Part shown: positions 25,996-32,942 of the stretch, piece by piece
How the letters are laid out: every line of letters starts with the position of its first letter
Numbering within the stretch: the stretch's first letter is position 1
Assembly (NCBI GenBank): GCA_023410875.1
Contig: JAEYPH010000115.1
Coordinates: 1 to 64,000 of the forward strand
Direction of reading: 5' to 3'
Length of the DNA: 64,000 nt
DNA from: Bacillota bacterium
GTDB taxonomy: Bacteria > Bacillota > Clostridia > Christensenellales > UMGS416
Translations under genes and position numbers: made by a program
The notes under the pieces: model-generated
Databases searched by the model: none
Told to the model about the DNA's origin: nothing
What the model saw: only the letters and a program-made list of their open reading frames with translations

Positions 25996-26959
25996 TCCCC
26001 ATCAAACAGCCGGGCCAGCGCCGGCTTGTCCAGGTCCTTCCCGATGATGTTCAGCGTGTTGCCAGCCAGATCGCAGCCGGTGATCTTCAAGTCTCCGGGC
26101 ACGTATTGCACGTTGAGAGACCCCGTAATGCCCCGCAGAATGCCCTTGGCGCGCAAAACGCCGGGCGCGCCGCGCTCCAGGCGGGCCATGCGCTCGCGGA
26201 GGCCCCGCTGGGTAAAGCGGCGGTCCGTACGGATCGTCAGCGTATCGAACACGTCCTCGGCGCTGTGGTCGTGCTCACAGTGCCCATGGTCGTGGTCATG
26301 CTGCTCATGCTCGTGGTGTTCGTGGTCGTGGCATCCGCATCCGTGGCTGTGGTGGGCGTGCTCCCGCGCCACAGCCTCCGAGTGCAGCAGCTCGGCAGTG
26401 TCCACCGTGTCCCAGGGTTGGCAGAAGACCGCGACGCTGGCGTTGATGCCTCGCACCAGCCGGCAGGCGGCTCGGTTCGGTCCGGATAGGCCTCCACGCG
26501 GCTTAACACCACCGCGTCGGTATGGCGGATCTGGTCTTCGAAGAATTCCCCAAAGTTCTCCAGATACATCGCGCAGCGCTTCACGTCCACAACGGTGATC
26601 TTGCGCGAGATACGCACGAGACCCCTCAGGCGGGCGTCGGCGCAGGCCTGTATGATGTCGGAGAGCTTGCCCACGCCGGAGGGCTCGATGAGGATGCGGT
26701 CGGGATGACAGGCGTCCAGCAGCTCCTTTAAGGCCTTCACGAAATCTCCGGACAGGCTGCAGCAGATGCAGCCGGAGCTGATCTCCCGCACCTGGAAGCC
26801 GCTGGTTTGCAGCAGCGCGGCATCGATGCTGATCTCGCCGAAGTCGTTCTCGATCAGGGCGATTCGCTGGCCCGTAAAGGCTTCCTTGAGCAGCTTTTGC
26901 ACCAGTGTGGTCTTGCCGGCGCCCAAAAATCCGGAAACGAGTATGATCTCTGTGGCCAT
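25992..26959 (-). pseudogene. COG0523 (CobW/ZNG-like) metal-chaperone GTPase, interrupted by a -1 frameshift
   Basis: The gene reads normally from the ATG at 26959: Walker A GFLGAGKTT, the CxCC motif SSGCICCSLSG, EPSGVGKL and the VDVKRC strand. After the base-specificity segment (VVLSRVEAYPDRTE) near 26471 the frame is lost. The remainder, beginning LVRGINASVAVF, continues in the -1 frame to 25992. It includes a striking His-rich metal-binding stretch (about 18 His in 35 residues from HAHHSHGCGC) and a normal C-terminal CobW domain. Restoring one base would join the parts as one protein of about 322 residues. It may be a sequencing error, a recent mutation or, less likely, programmed frameshifting; no slippery heptamer is present. 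AGGAGA precedes the start. Confidence 0.82.
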
Positions 26960-27005
26960 TCCATTCTCCTGTTCAGGGTCGCGGTTGCGCCTATTTACGA
27001 TCAAT

Positions 27006-27028
27006 TTGCACATGATTCTCATTTGCAA
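27006..27028. promoter_or_regulatory. Fur-family (Fur/Zur-like) operator palindrome
   Basis: A 23-base near-perfect inverted repeat, TTGCA-N-ATGA-NNN-TCAT-N-TGCAA. On the minus strand it matches 11 of the 13 defined bases of the Fur-family 7-1-7 pattern TGANAATNATTNTCA. It covers about +5 to +27 of the predicted transcript of the COG0523/permease operon, a position suited to repression. Zur control would fit a COG0523 gene, but the metal cannot be read from the site. Confidence 0.68.
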
Positions 27029-27039
27029 GGGACTTGGTC

Positions 27040-27068
27040 ATTATATGTTATGCATATGATAGAGTCAA
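27040..27068 (-). promoter_or_regulatory. Sigma-A promoter of the COG0523/permease operon
   Basis: On the minus strand TTGACT (27063-27068) and a consensus TATAAT (27040-27045) are 17 bases apart. The start point falls near 27033, directly before the Fur-family palindrome. Confidence 0.8.
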
Positions 27069-27197
27069 GAATGCCTGCGGCGGAGGCCACCCGCAGCTCG
27101 TCTGCCGGTTGCGTCACGCGCTGGCTATTCCGGCCTTTTTGTGGTTAAATGTGATGGTATTATCGGCGCCAGGAAAAAAGAGGTGGGAGAAAAAAGT

Positions 27198-27677
27198 ATG
27201 AGCATTCGGAGCACGGCAAAGGCCATTATACTCGATGAGGGCAAGGTTCTTTTGAACAAATGCCGCGACCGGCACAACGGTGAGTATTACACGCTGCCCG
27301 GCGGCGGTCAGGAAACCTATGAAACGCTGCGCGATGCCATTGTGCGGGAATGCCTGGAAGAGACCGGATACACGGTGGAGCCGCTGCGGTTTGCCGCGCT
27401 GTGCGAGGAAATTTGCGACGACGCGGATTACCGCCGGACGCACCCCCAATACGCCCACAAGATGCTGCACATCTTCGTGTGCGGTCTCGCTTCACGCAAG
27501 GTGTGCAAGCCCACAGAAACGGATGATGCCCAAATCGTCAGCGAATGGGTGGATATCCGTGCACTTGCCGGCATACGGCTTCTTCCGCAGGTGGTTGGAG
27601 AGCATCTAAGTGAGCTCATCGCATCCGATAAGCCACTGTTTCTGGGCTCCCAGCACGTTGCACACAACCACGGATAA
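27198..27677 (+). CDS. NUDIX hydrolase
   Basis: A 159-residue protein with a complete Nudix box (G-x5-E-x7-RE-x2-EE-x-G), seen as GGQETYETLRDAIVRECLEE followed by TGY. Members hydrolyse nucleoside diphosphates linked to other groups; the substrate is not predictable here. I place the start at 27198 (MSIRSTAKAIIL) after a GAGGTGGGAG site, although the frame opens at 27141. It is a single gene pointing away from the metal operon. Confidence 0.9.
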   Translation: MSIRSTAKAIILDEGKVLLNKCRDRHNGEYYTLPGGGQETYETLRDAIVRECLEETGYTVEPLRFAALCEEICDDADYRRTHPQYAHKMLHIFVCGLASRKVCKPTETDDAQIVSEWVDIRALAGIRLLPQVVGEHLSELIASDKPLFLGSQHVAHNHG

Positions 27678-27714
27678 ACAACAAAACAAAGTCCATATCC
27701 TATGCTGCATGGGG

Positions 27715-27788
27715 AAAGGATTTCGCGCCATGGGCGCGACCAAAGGGCTTTCCGATCGCCCTTTGGAAACCTTCGGCCTCAATCCTTT
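27715..27788. repeat. Three-stem cloverleaf-like inverted repeat between convergent genes
   Basis: An outer 8-bp stem (27715-27722 with 27781-27788, AAAGGATT/AATCCTTT) encloses two perfect hairpins: 27724-27738 (CGCGCC-atg-GGCGCG) and 27740-27766 (CCAAAGGGC/GCCCTTTGG). It may act as a two-way terminator between the NUDIX gene and the convergent Imm5-like gene, or be a small mobile or extragenic repeat. No coding frame is seen in it. Confidence 0.6.
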
Positions 27789-27827
27789 TGATGAACATGC
27801 CACTATATAAACACATAGACCAACCGC

Positions 27828-28400
27828 TTACTCTTTTTGTAGCTCTGCTTTCCGTCTCAAAAGCAACTCTTTGTTTGGAACGTCATCTCTTAACAGGAAC
27901 GGCGCCCATGTCGTATCCATCCCGTCAATATTGGCTTGCCAATAAAGCAGGCGGTCATAAAACCAGCTTAATTCCTTTCGCACGACCGCATCCCTGTCAT
28001 CGGGGTGCGCCGCATAGGCGAAAGCCGTAAGCCCATAGAACACCAGCCCCAATGCATGGGTCTCCACATGCACGGTGGCGGCGGCGTGCCCGGCAGCGCG
28101 CGCCGCCGCCTGGGCAGCAGGGTCACCCTCCGCCGCCGTCGCGGCATTGTGGGCCGCGTGAATGGCCCTTTTCGCTTCCGGCATCTTGACCCCGCCTTGC
28201 GCCCACACGGCGGCTGTTTCCAGCGCCTGCCGCGGGCGCTGCTCTCCGGGGTACTTCTCCTCAAAGATTGCCAGAACCCTTGGGGCGCAATCCAGCGCCC
28301 AGGCGACCAGGGTTCTGTGCTTCTGCTTTTCAATCAGTTGCCTCAAAGGCTGGATACAATCACTCTCTCTGGAAAACAACAGTTTTTTCACGCTTTTCAT
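27828..28400 (-). CDS. Imm5-like putative immunity protein
   Basis: A 190-residue, Ala-rich helical protein. It resembles the Firmicutes proteins annotated as putative immunity protein (Imm5 type), with the pattern FEEKYPGEQRPRQALETA, then AKRAIHAAHNAA, then ARAAGHAAATVHVETHALG. In polymorphic toxin systems Imm5 would neutralise a cognate toxin, but no toxin gene is present here and many such proteins occur alone. I place the start at 28400, 4 bases after the capA-like stop, so translation is probably coupled; the frame opens at 28436. Confidence 0.65.
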   Translation of the reverse strand: MKSVKKLLFSRESDCIQPLRQLIEKQKHRTLVAWALDCAPRVLAIFEEKYPGEQRPRQALETAAVWAQGGVKMPEAKRAIHAAHNAATAAEGDPAAQAAARAAGHAAATVHVETHALGLVFYGLTAFAYAAHPDDRDAVVRKELSWFYDRLLYWQANIDGMDTTWAPFLLRDDVPNKELLLRRKAELQKE

Positions 28401-28404
28401 CCTA

Positions 28405-29679
28405 TCAGGGCAGCACCATCTTGGCGATGATACCATCCTCCACCGCGCCGGAGAGCAGCGCGTCGGTGTTCTTGAGGGCCAGGCCGGCCTTGTTGCGCTC
28501 GTAGGCAGAGGGCATGTCGTAGGCCTCCGGCTGCTGCAGCGCCTTCTCGATGGGCAGCAGCGTGTAGCTGCGGTCGCTGTTGGGGCCCACGCACATATTC
28601 CACACCGGCAGGTATTCCGCCGCTATGACCTCGGTGCGCTCGCCCTCCTTGCGCAGCTTCAGGTTCAGTATCATCGTGTCCTCGGTGTATTTGAACTTGG
28701 TCGTGTTCCAGCGGGTGATCTGGTTGGAAATGAAGTTGCCCAGCGACCAGGCTACAAAGGTCTTGTTGCCCTGCTCGCCGGTGAGCTGGCCCACCGTCTG
28801 CAGCACGTGGGCATGGCTGCCGCAGATGATATCCACGCCAACGTCGGCCAGCGCCTGGGCCAGGCGCTTCTGGCTGGCGTTGGGCGCGCGCTGGTATTCC
28901 GCACCCCAGTGAATGTAGAACAGCACGATGTCCGCGCCGTCGGCGCGCATGGCGCTCACCATCTCTTGGAACTGCCCCTTGGCCTTGGCCGCGTCGGTGT
29001 TATACAGGTTGAGCAGATCGCCGTTGCGGGAGCCCCAGGCATAGGCCGTCACGCCGATCTGAATGCCCTTGACGTCCACAACGGCATAGGGCTTCTCGGT
29101 GGCGTCGGCGCGGGTGCCCACCACGGTGACGCCCCGGTCGCGCAGCTGCTCCACGGTGCGGATGACGCCGTCGCGGCCACGGTCGTTGGTATGGTTGTTG
29201 GCGGTGGACAGCACGTCAAAGCCCGCAGCGGCCAGCGCATCGGCGGCGGTGTCCGGCGCGTTGAAGCTCATGCTGTCCGGCTGGGACCACGGCTTGCCGG
29301 GCCCGCCCAGCGTACACTCGAAGTTGCCCAGCGTCAGGTCGGCGGAGCTCAAGATATCCGTGACGAAGCGGTAGCTGTCGTTGAAATCGTAGGTCTTGTT
29401 CTTTCGATCATAGGCGGCGTCGATCTGGGCGCCGTGGAACATGATGTCGCCCACGGCCATCACGGTGGCCTCCACGGCCTGTGGTTCCGGCGTCGCCGTC
29501 TCGGTGGGGGTGGGCTTGGGCGTTGGTGTTTCCGTGACCGTCGGCGTGGCTGTGGGCGTGACCTCTGCGGAAGCCGTCGGTTCGCCGGCGGTATCTCGTG
29601 GGGTGGGGGCCGTCACCGGCGCGGAGCAGCCGGCCAGCAGCGCGCACAGCAGCGCAGCGAGCAGTCTTTTGTGCAACAT
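28405..29679 (-). CDS. CapA-family lipoprotein (poly-gamma-glutamate/capsule metallophosphatase fold)
   Basis: A 424-residue exported lipoprotein. It has a signal peptide with lipobox LLAGC (Cys about 18) and a Thr/Pro-rich tether of about 50 residues. The CapA/PgsA metallophosphatase-like domain follows: VMAVGDIMFHG, LGNFECTLGG, LSTANNHTNDRG, FYIHWGAEY and CGSHAHVLQ are the classic metal-ligand blocks. Such proteins are linked to capsule or polyglutamate synthesis, but no pgsBC partners are near. GGAGG precedes the start. Confidence 0.88.
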   Translation of the reverse strand: MLHKRLLAALLCALLAGCSAPVTAPTPRDTAGEPTASAEVTPTATPTVTETPTPKPTPTETATPEPQAVEATVMAVGDIMFHGAQIDAAYDRKNKTYDFNDSYRFVTDILSSADLTLGNFECTLGGPGKPWSQPDSMSFNAPDTAADALAAAGFDVLSTANNHTNDRGRDGVIRTVEQLRDRGVTVVGTRADATEKPYAVVDVKGIQIGVTAYAWGSRNGDLLNLYNTDAAKAKGQFQEMVSAMRADGADIVLFYIHWGAEYQRAPNASQKRLAQALADVGVDIICGSHAHVLQTVGQLTGEQGNKTFVAWSLGNFISNQITRWNTTKFKYTEDTMILNLKLRKEGERTEVIAAEYLPVWNMCVGPNSDRSYTLLPIEKALQQPEAYDMPSAYERNKAGLALKNTDALLSGAVEDGIIAKMVLP

Positions 29680-29728
29680 GGGGAATGCCTCCTTCGCGGG
29701 TATGTTCGCAACCGGCCTCGCCGGGCTG

Positions 29729-30982
29729 TCAGGTGAAATCGCGGGTAAAGATGTCGCTGTGCTCCAGCAGGCTTTCCACGGTGTCCAGACCCAGGCGGTG
29801 CAGCAGCTCTACGACATAGGGGTTATCGATGGGCGTGCGGTATTCGGCCTGGTCTCCATACTCCTGCACGTTGCGCCGGCCCTCTTCCTTGGGGATGAGC
29901 ACCTTGGGCCCGCCCACGCAGCCGCCGATGCAGCCCATGCCCTCTATGAAATTGGCGCTGATGCGGCCCTCCAAAATGTCCTTGAGCATGGCCTTGCACG
30001 CCACGGCGCCGTCAGCCTGTATGGCTTTAAGCGCGATGGGCCGGTGCGGGCTGATGCGCTCCAGCGTCTGCTGCACGGCTTCGCTCACGCCGCCGGTGCC
30101 CGCGTAGATGCGGCCGGCCCGGGAGGAATGGTCGCGCTCATCCTCGGGCATGTCGGCGGGCCGGATGTCGGCGAACTCGAAGATATCGCGCATCTCGTGG
30201 AAGGTCAGCACATAGTTCACGGCGTCAGCCACGTCCTTCTCGCGGGCCTCGGCCTTCTTGGCGATGCACGGCCCCACGAACACGGTGATGGCGTCGGGGT
30301 GCAGCAGCTTGATGGAGCGCCCGCAGGCCACCATCGGCGATACCGCGCCGGGCACATGGGGCATCAGCTCCCGGTACACCTTGCGGATCATCGCGATCCA
30401 CATGGGGCAGCAGCAGCTGGTGAGCTGGTAATCCTCCTCATGCACGATGTTGCGGTCGAACTCCAGCGCCTCCTTGAGCGTCAGAATGTCAGCAAACAGC
30501 GCGACCTCCACCATGCCGGTGAAGCCCAGCGCCTTGAAGGCCGAGCGCAGCTTGCCCGGCGTGATATCGCTGGAAAACTGGTTCAGGAAGGCCGGTGCGA
30601 TCAGCGCGTACACCGGCGCCTGCGCCCGGTGCACGGCCTCCAGCGCCGGAAGAATGTCGCGGCTTTCTGTGAGCTTCCTGGCCTTGCAATTGTCGATGCA
30701 GTCCGCACAACCCACGCAGAAGTCACGGTTCACCGTCACGTTGCCGCGCTCATCTCTGACCAGCGCGTCGAAGAGGCAGCGTTGCTGGCAGCGCTGCTTG
30801 TCCTGCTCGCCGCAGTCGCAATCCCCGATGCGCAGCACCGGCGCGTGGCGCTCGGGGTTGAGCAGGCAATCCAGGTGATGCGGGTCATAATCCTCGTGGT
30901 TCAGTTGCGAGAGCTCCTCGGTAAGGCGCTCCTCCACGGCGGCCCTGGTCAGCCGGTTATACAAATCGATAAAGGTCGTCAT
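29729..30982 (-). CDS. [FeFe]-hydrogenase-like protein, non-prototypical group
   Basis: A 417-residue protein with an N-terminal Cys-rich region (CDCGEQDKQRCQQRC), one ferredoxin motif (CVGCADCIDNCKARK) and an H-cluster-type domain. The three motifs are TSCCCPMW, VGPCIAKKAEA and EGMGCIGGCVGGP. They differ from the prototypical motifs of HydA at 17-19 kb, and there is no [2Fe-2S] domain, which fits the monomeric/sensory [FeFe] groups. An upstream in-frame extension is open but not family-like; I start at 30982, where AAAGGAG sits 6 bases ahead. Its role could be H2 sensing or a second, differently tuned H2 activity. Confidence 0.82.
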   Translation of the reverse strand: MTTFIDLYNRLTRAAVEERLTEELSQLNHEDYDPHHLDCLLNPERHAPVLRIGDCDCGEQDKQRCQQRCLFDALVRDERGNVTVNRDFCVGCADCIDNCKARKLTESRDILPALEAVHRAQAPVYALIAPAFLNQFSSDITPGKLRSAFKALGFTGMVEVALFADILTLKEALEFDRNIVHEEDYQLTSCCCPMWIAMIRKVYRELMPHVPGAVSPMVACGRSIKLLHPDAITVFVGPCIAKKAEAREKDVADAVNYVLTFHEMRDIFEFADIRPADMPEDERDHSSRAGRIYAGTGGVSEAVQQTLERISPHRPIALKAIQADGAVACKAMLKDILEGRISANFIEGMGCIGGCVGGPKVLIPKEEGRRNVQEYGDQAEYRTPIDNPYVVELLHRLGLDTVESLLEHSDIFTRDFT

Positions 30983-31177
30983 GTCAGGCTCCTTTGCGCG
31001 GGATTTCCATCGGTTGCTGTATGTTCTCCCAACAAGATAGCACAGATTTGCCCCGACGCAAAGACCACAGCGGGCCGTGGGCGCGGAAGCGGCATTTGTG
31101 CTAGAATACAAGTGTCTACCAAAGCCAAAACACTGCCGTTTTCTACACTGCAGACATGCACATACGAGGAGAGCGAC

Positions 31178-31789
31178 ATGAGCAATACCCTGGCCGTATT
31201 CCTGCGGGGCATCAACGTGGGCGGCGTGGCCATCGCCATGGCCGACCTGCGCGACGCGCTGGTGCTGCCCGGCGTGGCCGCGGTCAAAACCGTTTTGGCC
31301 ACCGGCAACGCCGTGCTGATGCTGGACCGCGACGACGCCGACCCAGCCCAATGGAAGGCCGCCATCGAATAGCGCCTGAATGAGCGCTTCCGGTACGATG
31401 CCCATGTGTTCGTGCTGGACGCGGCGCAGGTGGCACAGGTTGCCGCGCAAGCGCAGGATGTGGCCGTGCCCGCCGATTGCCATCTGTATGTGCTGCTGTT
31501 GGAAGACCCGGCGCTGTTTGAAGAACTGAGCGCCCTGTCCGCCGCGCTGGCCCACATGCCGCAGGAGCGCTTTCTGCCCATGTGCTGCGGCGCGTTTTGG
31601 GTCGTGCCCCGTGGGTCCACGGTGGAATCCCCCTTTGGCAACAAGGCGCTGGGCGACCGGCGCTACAAGAGCCGCCTGACCAGCCGCAATGTGAACACTT
31701 GGCACAAGGTGCTGCAGGCCATGGAAAAAACCGTTGACACTTCCCCAAGGGCAGAGCGTACGCTGCCGGGGAAACGAGGTGCTTCGTCC
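31178..31789 (+). pseudogene. DUF1697 family gene with an in-frame amber codon and no terminal stop
   Basis: The ATG at 31178 (GAGGAG site) begins a normal DUF1697 protein: LAVFLRGINVGGVAIAMADL, then TVLATGNAVL. A TAG at 31370-31372 interrupts it. The same frame then resumes with family sequence (YDAHVFVLDAAQVA to RLTSRNVNTWHKV) with no frameshift. No stop follows the family end, and the frame runs straight into the MerR gene. A single change (CAG to TAG) would explain the amber. Loss of the terminal stop as well suggests a decaying gene. Confidence 0.75.
31734..31764 (+). promoter_or_regulatory. MerR-type promoter with a 19-base spacer
   Basis: TTGACA (31734-31739) is followed by a 19-base spacer containing a TTCCCCAAGGG dyad, then TACGCT (31759-31764) as a weak -10. 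Over-long spacers with a central dyad are the hallmark of promoters activated by MerR-family proteins. It lies within the 3' end of the DUF1697 remnant, just before the merR-like gene, so autoregulation is likely. Confidence 0.55.
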
Positions 31790-32854
31790 ATGAAAATGAA
31801 GGATGTCTGCGAGCAAACGGGCCTTACGGAAAAGGCCGTGCGCTTCTATGTAGAGCGAGGCCTGGTGCAGCCCCGCAGCCAATGGCGCAATGGCCGAACA
31901 TACTATGAATTCTCGCCGCAGGATGTGGAACGGCTGCGGGACATCGCGTGCCTGCGGCAGGCCGGTTTTGCCATAGAGGCGCTGCAGCAGATGGCGCGCC
32001 ACCCGGAATGTACCGGCGCATTGGCACAGGAGCACATACAAACGCTGGCCAGAGAACAGGAGCAGACCGCCAAAGCGTTGGCGGCGCTGAGTGGGCTGGG
32101 CGAGGCGCCGCTTACCGGACTACCGCAGCTGGCCCAGGCGCTGCGACAGAGCGTGTCGCTCGCTGCCCAACCCACACCAGTCGAGATGCTGCCTCCGGAT
32201 TTTGCCCGCTTCGACGATGCCAACGCCGGACAGCGGGAGCAGGGCTGGCTGGATTTCCTCGTGCAGGACGAAATCTGCCGCCGCCGGGAGCGCCGGCTGC
32301 GGCCGGTGCGCATCGCCGCGGCGGCGCTGCTGCTAGGCGCTGTGCTGCTGGCCGCAGCCTACGGCGTCTCGTGCATCCCCCGCGCCATCGAGCGCCGGTG
32401 GGACGCCGTACAGATGCGCGGGACCGATGGGGACACGGTGACGCCGGTTCAGATCCATATCCAGGGGAAGCTGTATCGCCGCCTGTTTCATCACGCGTAC
32501 TTTACCGGAACCGTGGAGATCGGTAATGTGCCCCTCTCCAAAGACCACACCGTGAAAACGGAACTCCTAGCTGGTCCAAACAGCCAACAAGGCGCACTCT
32601 TCTACTCCGGCATCACGCGGGATTCATCGGGGAATTCGGCTCCCGCGCTGGAGAGCTATGCGGTGCTCGACATGAAGGGAGACTTTGAGAGCGTCGTGCT
32701 GCGGCCCTTTGAGCCGCTGCTGGCCGACGCCGGAAGCACCAGCGACCTCATCGTATGCGCGCCGGCCCGCACCGCCCAGGAGGCCCAGGCGTTGGTGGAC
32801 GAGTTGGGTCTGCGGGATTGGCTCAACGCCGTGCAGCGCGGCGATAAACAGTAA
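31790..32854 (+). CDS. Membrane-anchored MerR-family regulator with an extracytoplasmic domain
   Basis: A 354-residue protein. Residues 1-70 are a MerR winged helix (MKMKDVCEQTGLTEKAVRFY), followed by a coiled dimerisation helix to about 125. Cytosolic MerR proteins usually end there. This one continues to a basic stop (RRRERRLRPVR), a membrane helix at about 173-194 and about 155 residues predicted outside the cell, including a beta-rich part (VQIHIQGKLYRRLFHHAYFT). It should sense a signal at the surface directly. I choose the ATG at 31790 after GAGG; the frame is open further upstream through DUF1697. Confidence 0.8.
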   Translation: MKMKDVCEQTGLTEKAVRFYVERGLVQPRSQWRNGRTYYEFSPQDVERLRDIACLRQAGFAIEALQQMARHPECTGALAQEHIQTLAREQEQTAKALAALSGLGEAPLTGLPQLAQALRQSVSLAAQPTPVEMLPPDFARFDDANAGQREQGWLDFLVQDEICRRRERRLRPVRIAAAALLLGAVLLAAAYGVSCIPRAIERRWDAVQMRGTDGDTVTPVQIHIQGKLYRRLFHHAYFTGTVEIGNVPLSKDHTVKTELLAGPNSQQGALFYSGITRDSSGNSAPALESYAVLDMKGDFESVVLRPFEPLLADAGSTSDLIVCAPARTAQEAQALVDELGLRDWLNAVQRGDKQ

Positions 32855-32942
32855 GAATGCCCAGCCATCCCCTGCTCTTTGCCCCACAGGAGAGCGCCGC
32901 CTTGCGTCGAACAAGTCTGTACCAACACACCAGGAGGCTTCC

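Noticed and set aside
26440..26500. Programmed -1 frameshifting in the COG0523 gene
   Set aside because: No slippery heptamer or stimulatory stem is visible at the join; mutation or base-call error is simpler.
31370..31372. TAG decoded as an amino acid in the DUF1697 gene
   Set aside because: TAG is used as a plain stop in other genes of the window (for example rnfB, ntpB and malic enzyme), and no recoding signal is seen.
29441..31372. A 643-codon plus-strand frame running into DUF1697
   Set aside because: Only the part from 31178 has family sequence and a ribosome site; the rest is the shadow of the minus-strand CapA and hydrogenase-like genes.
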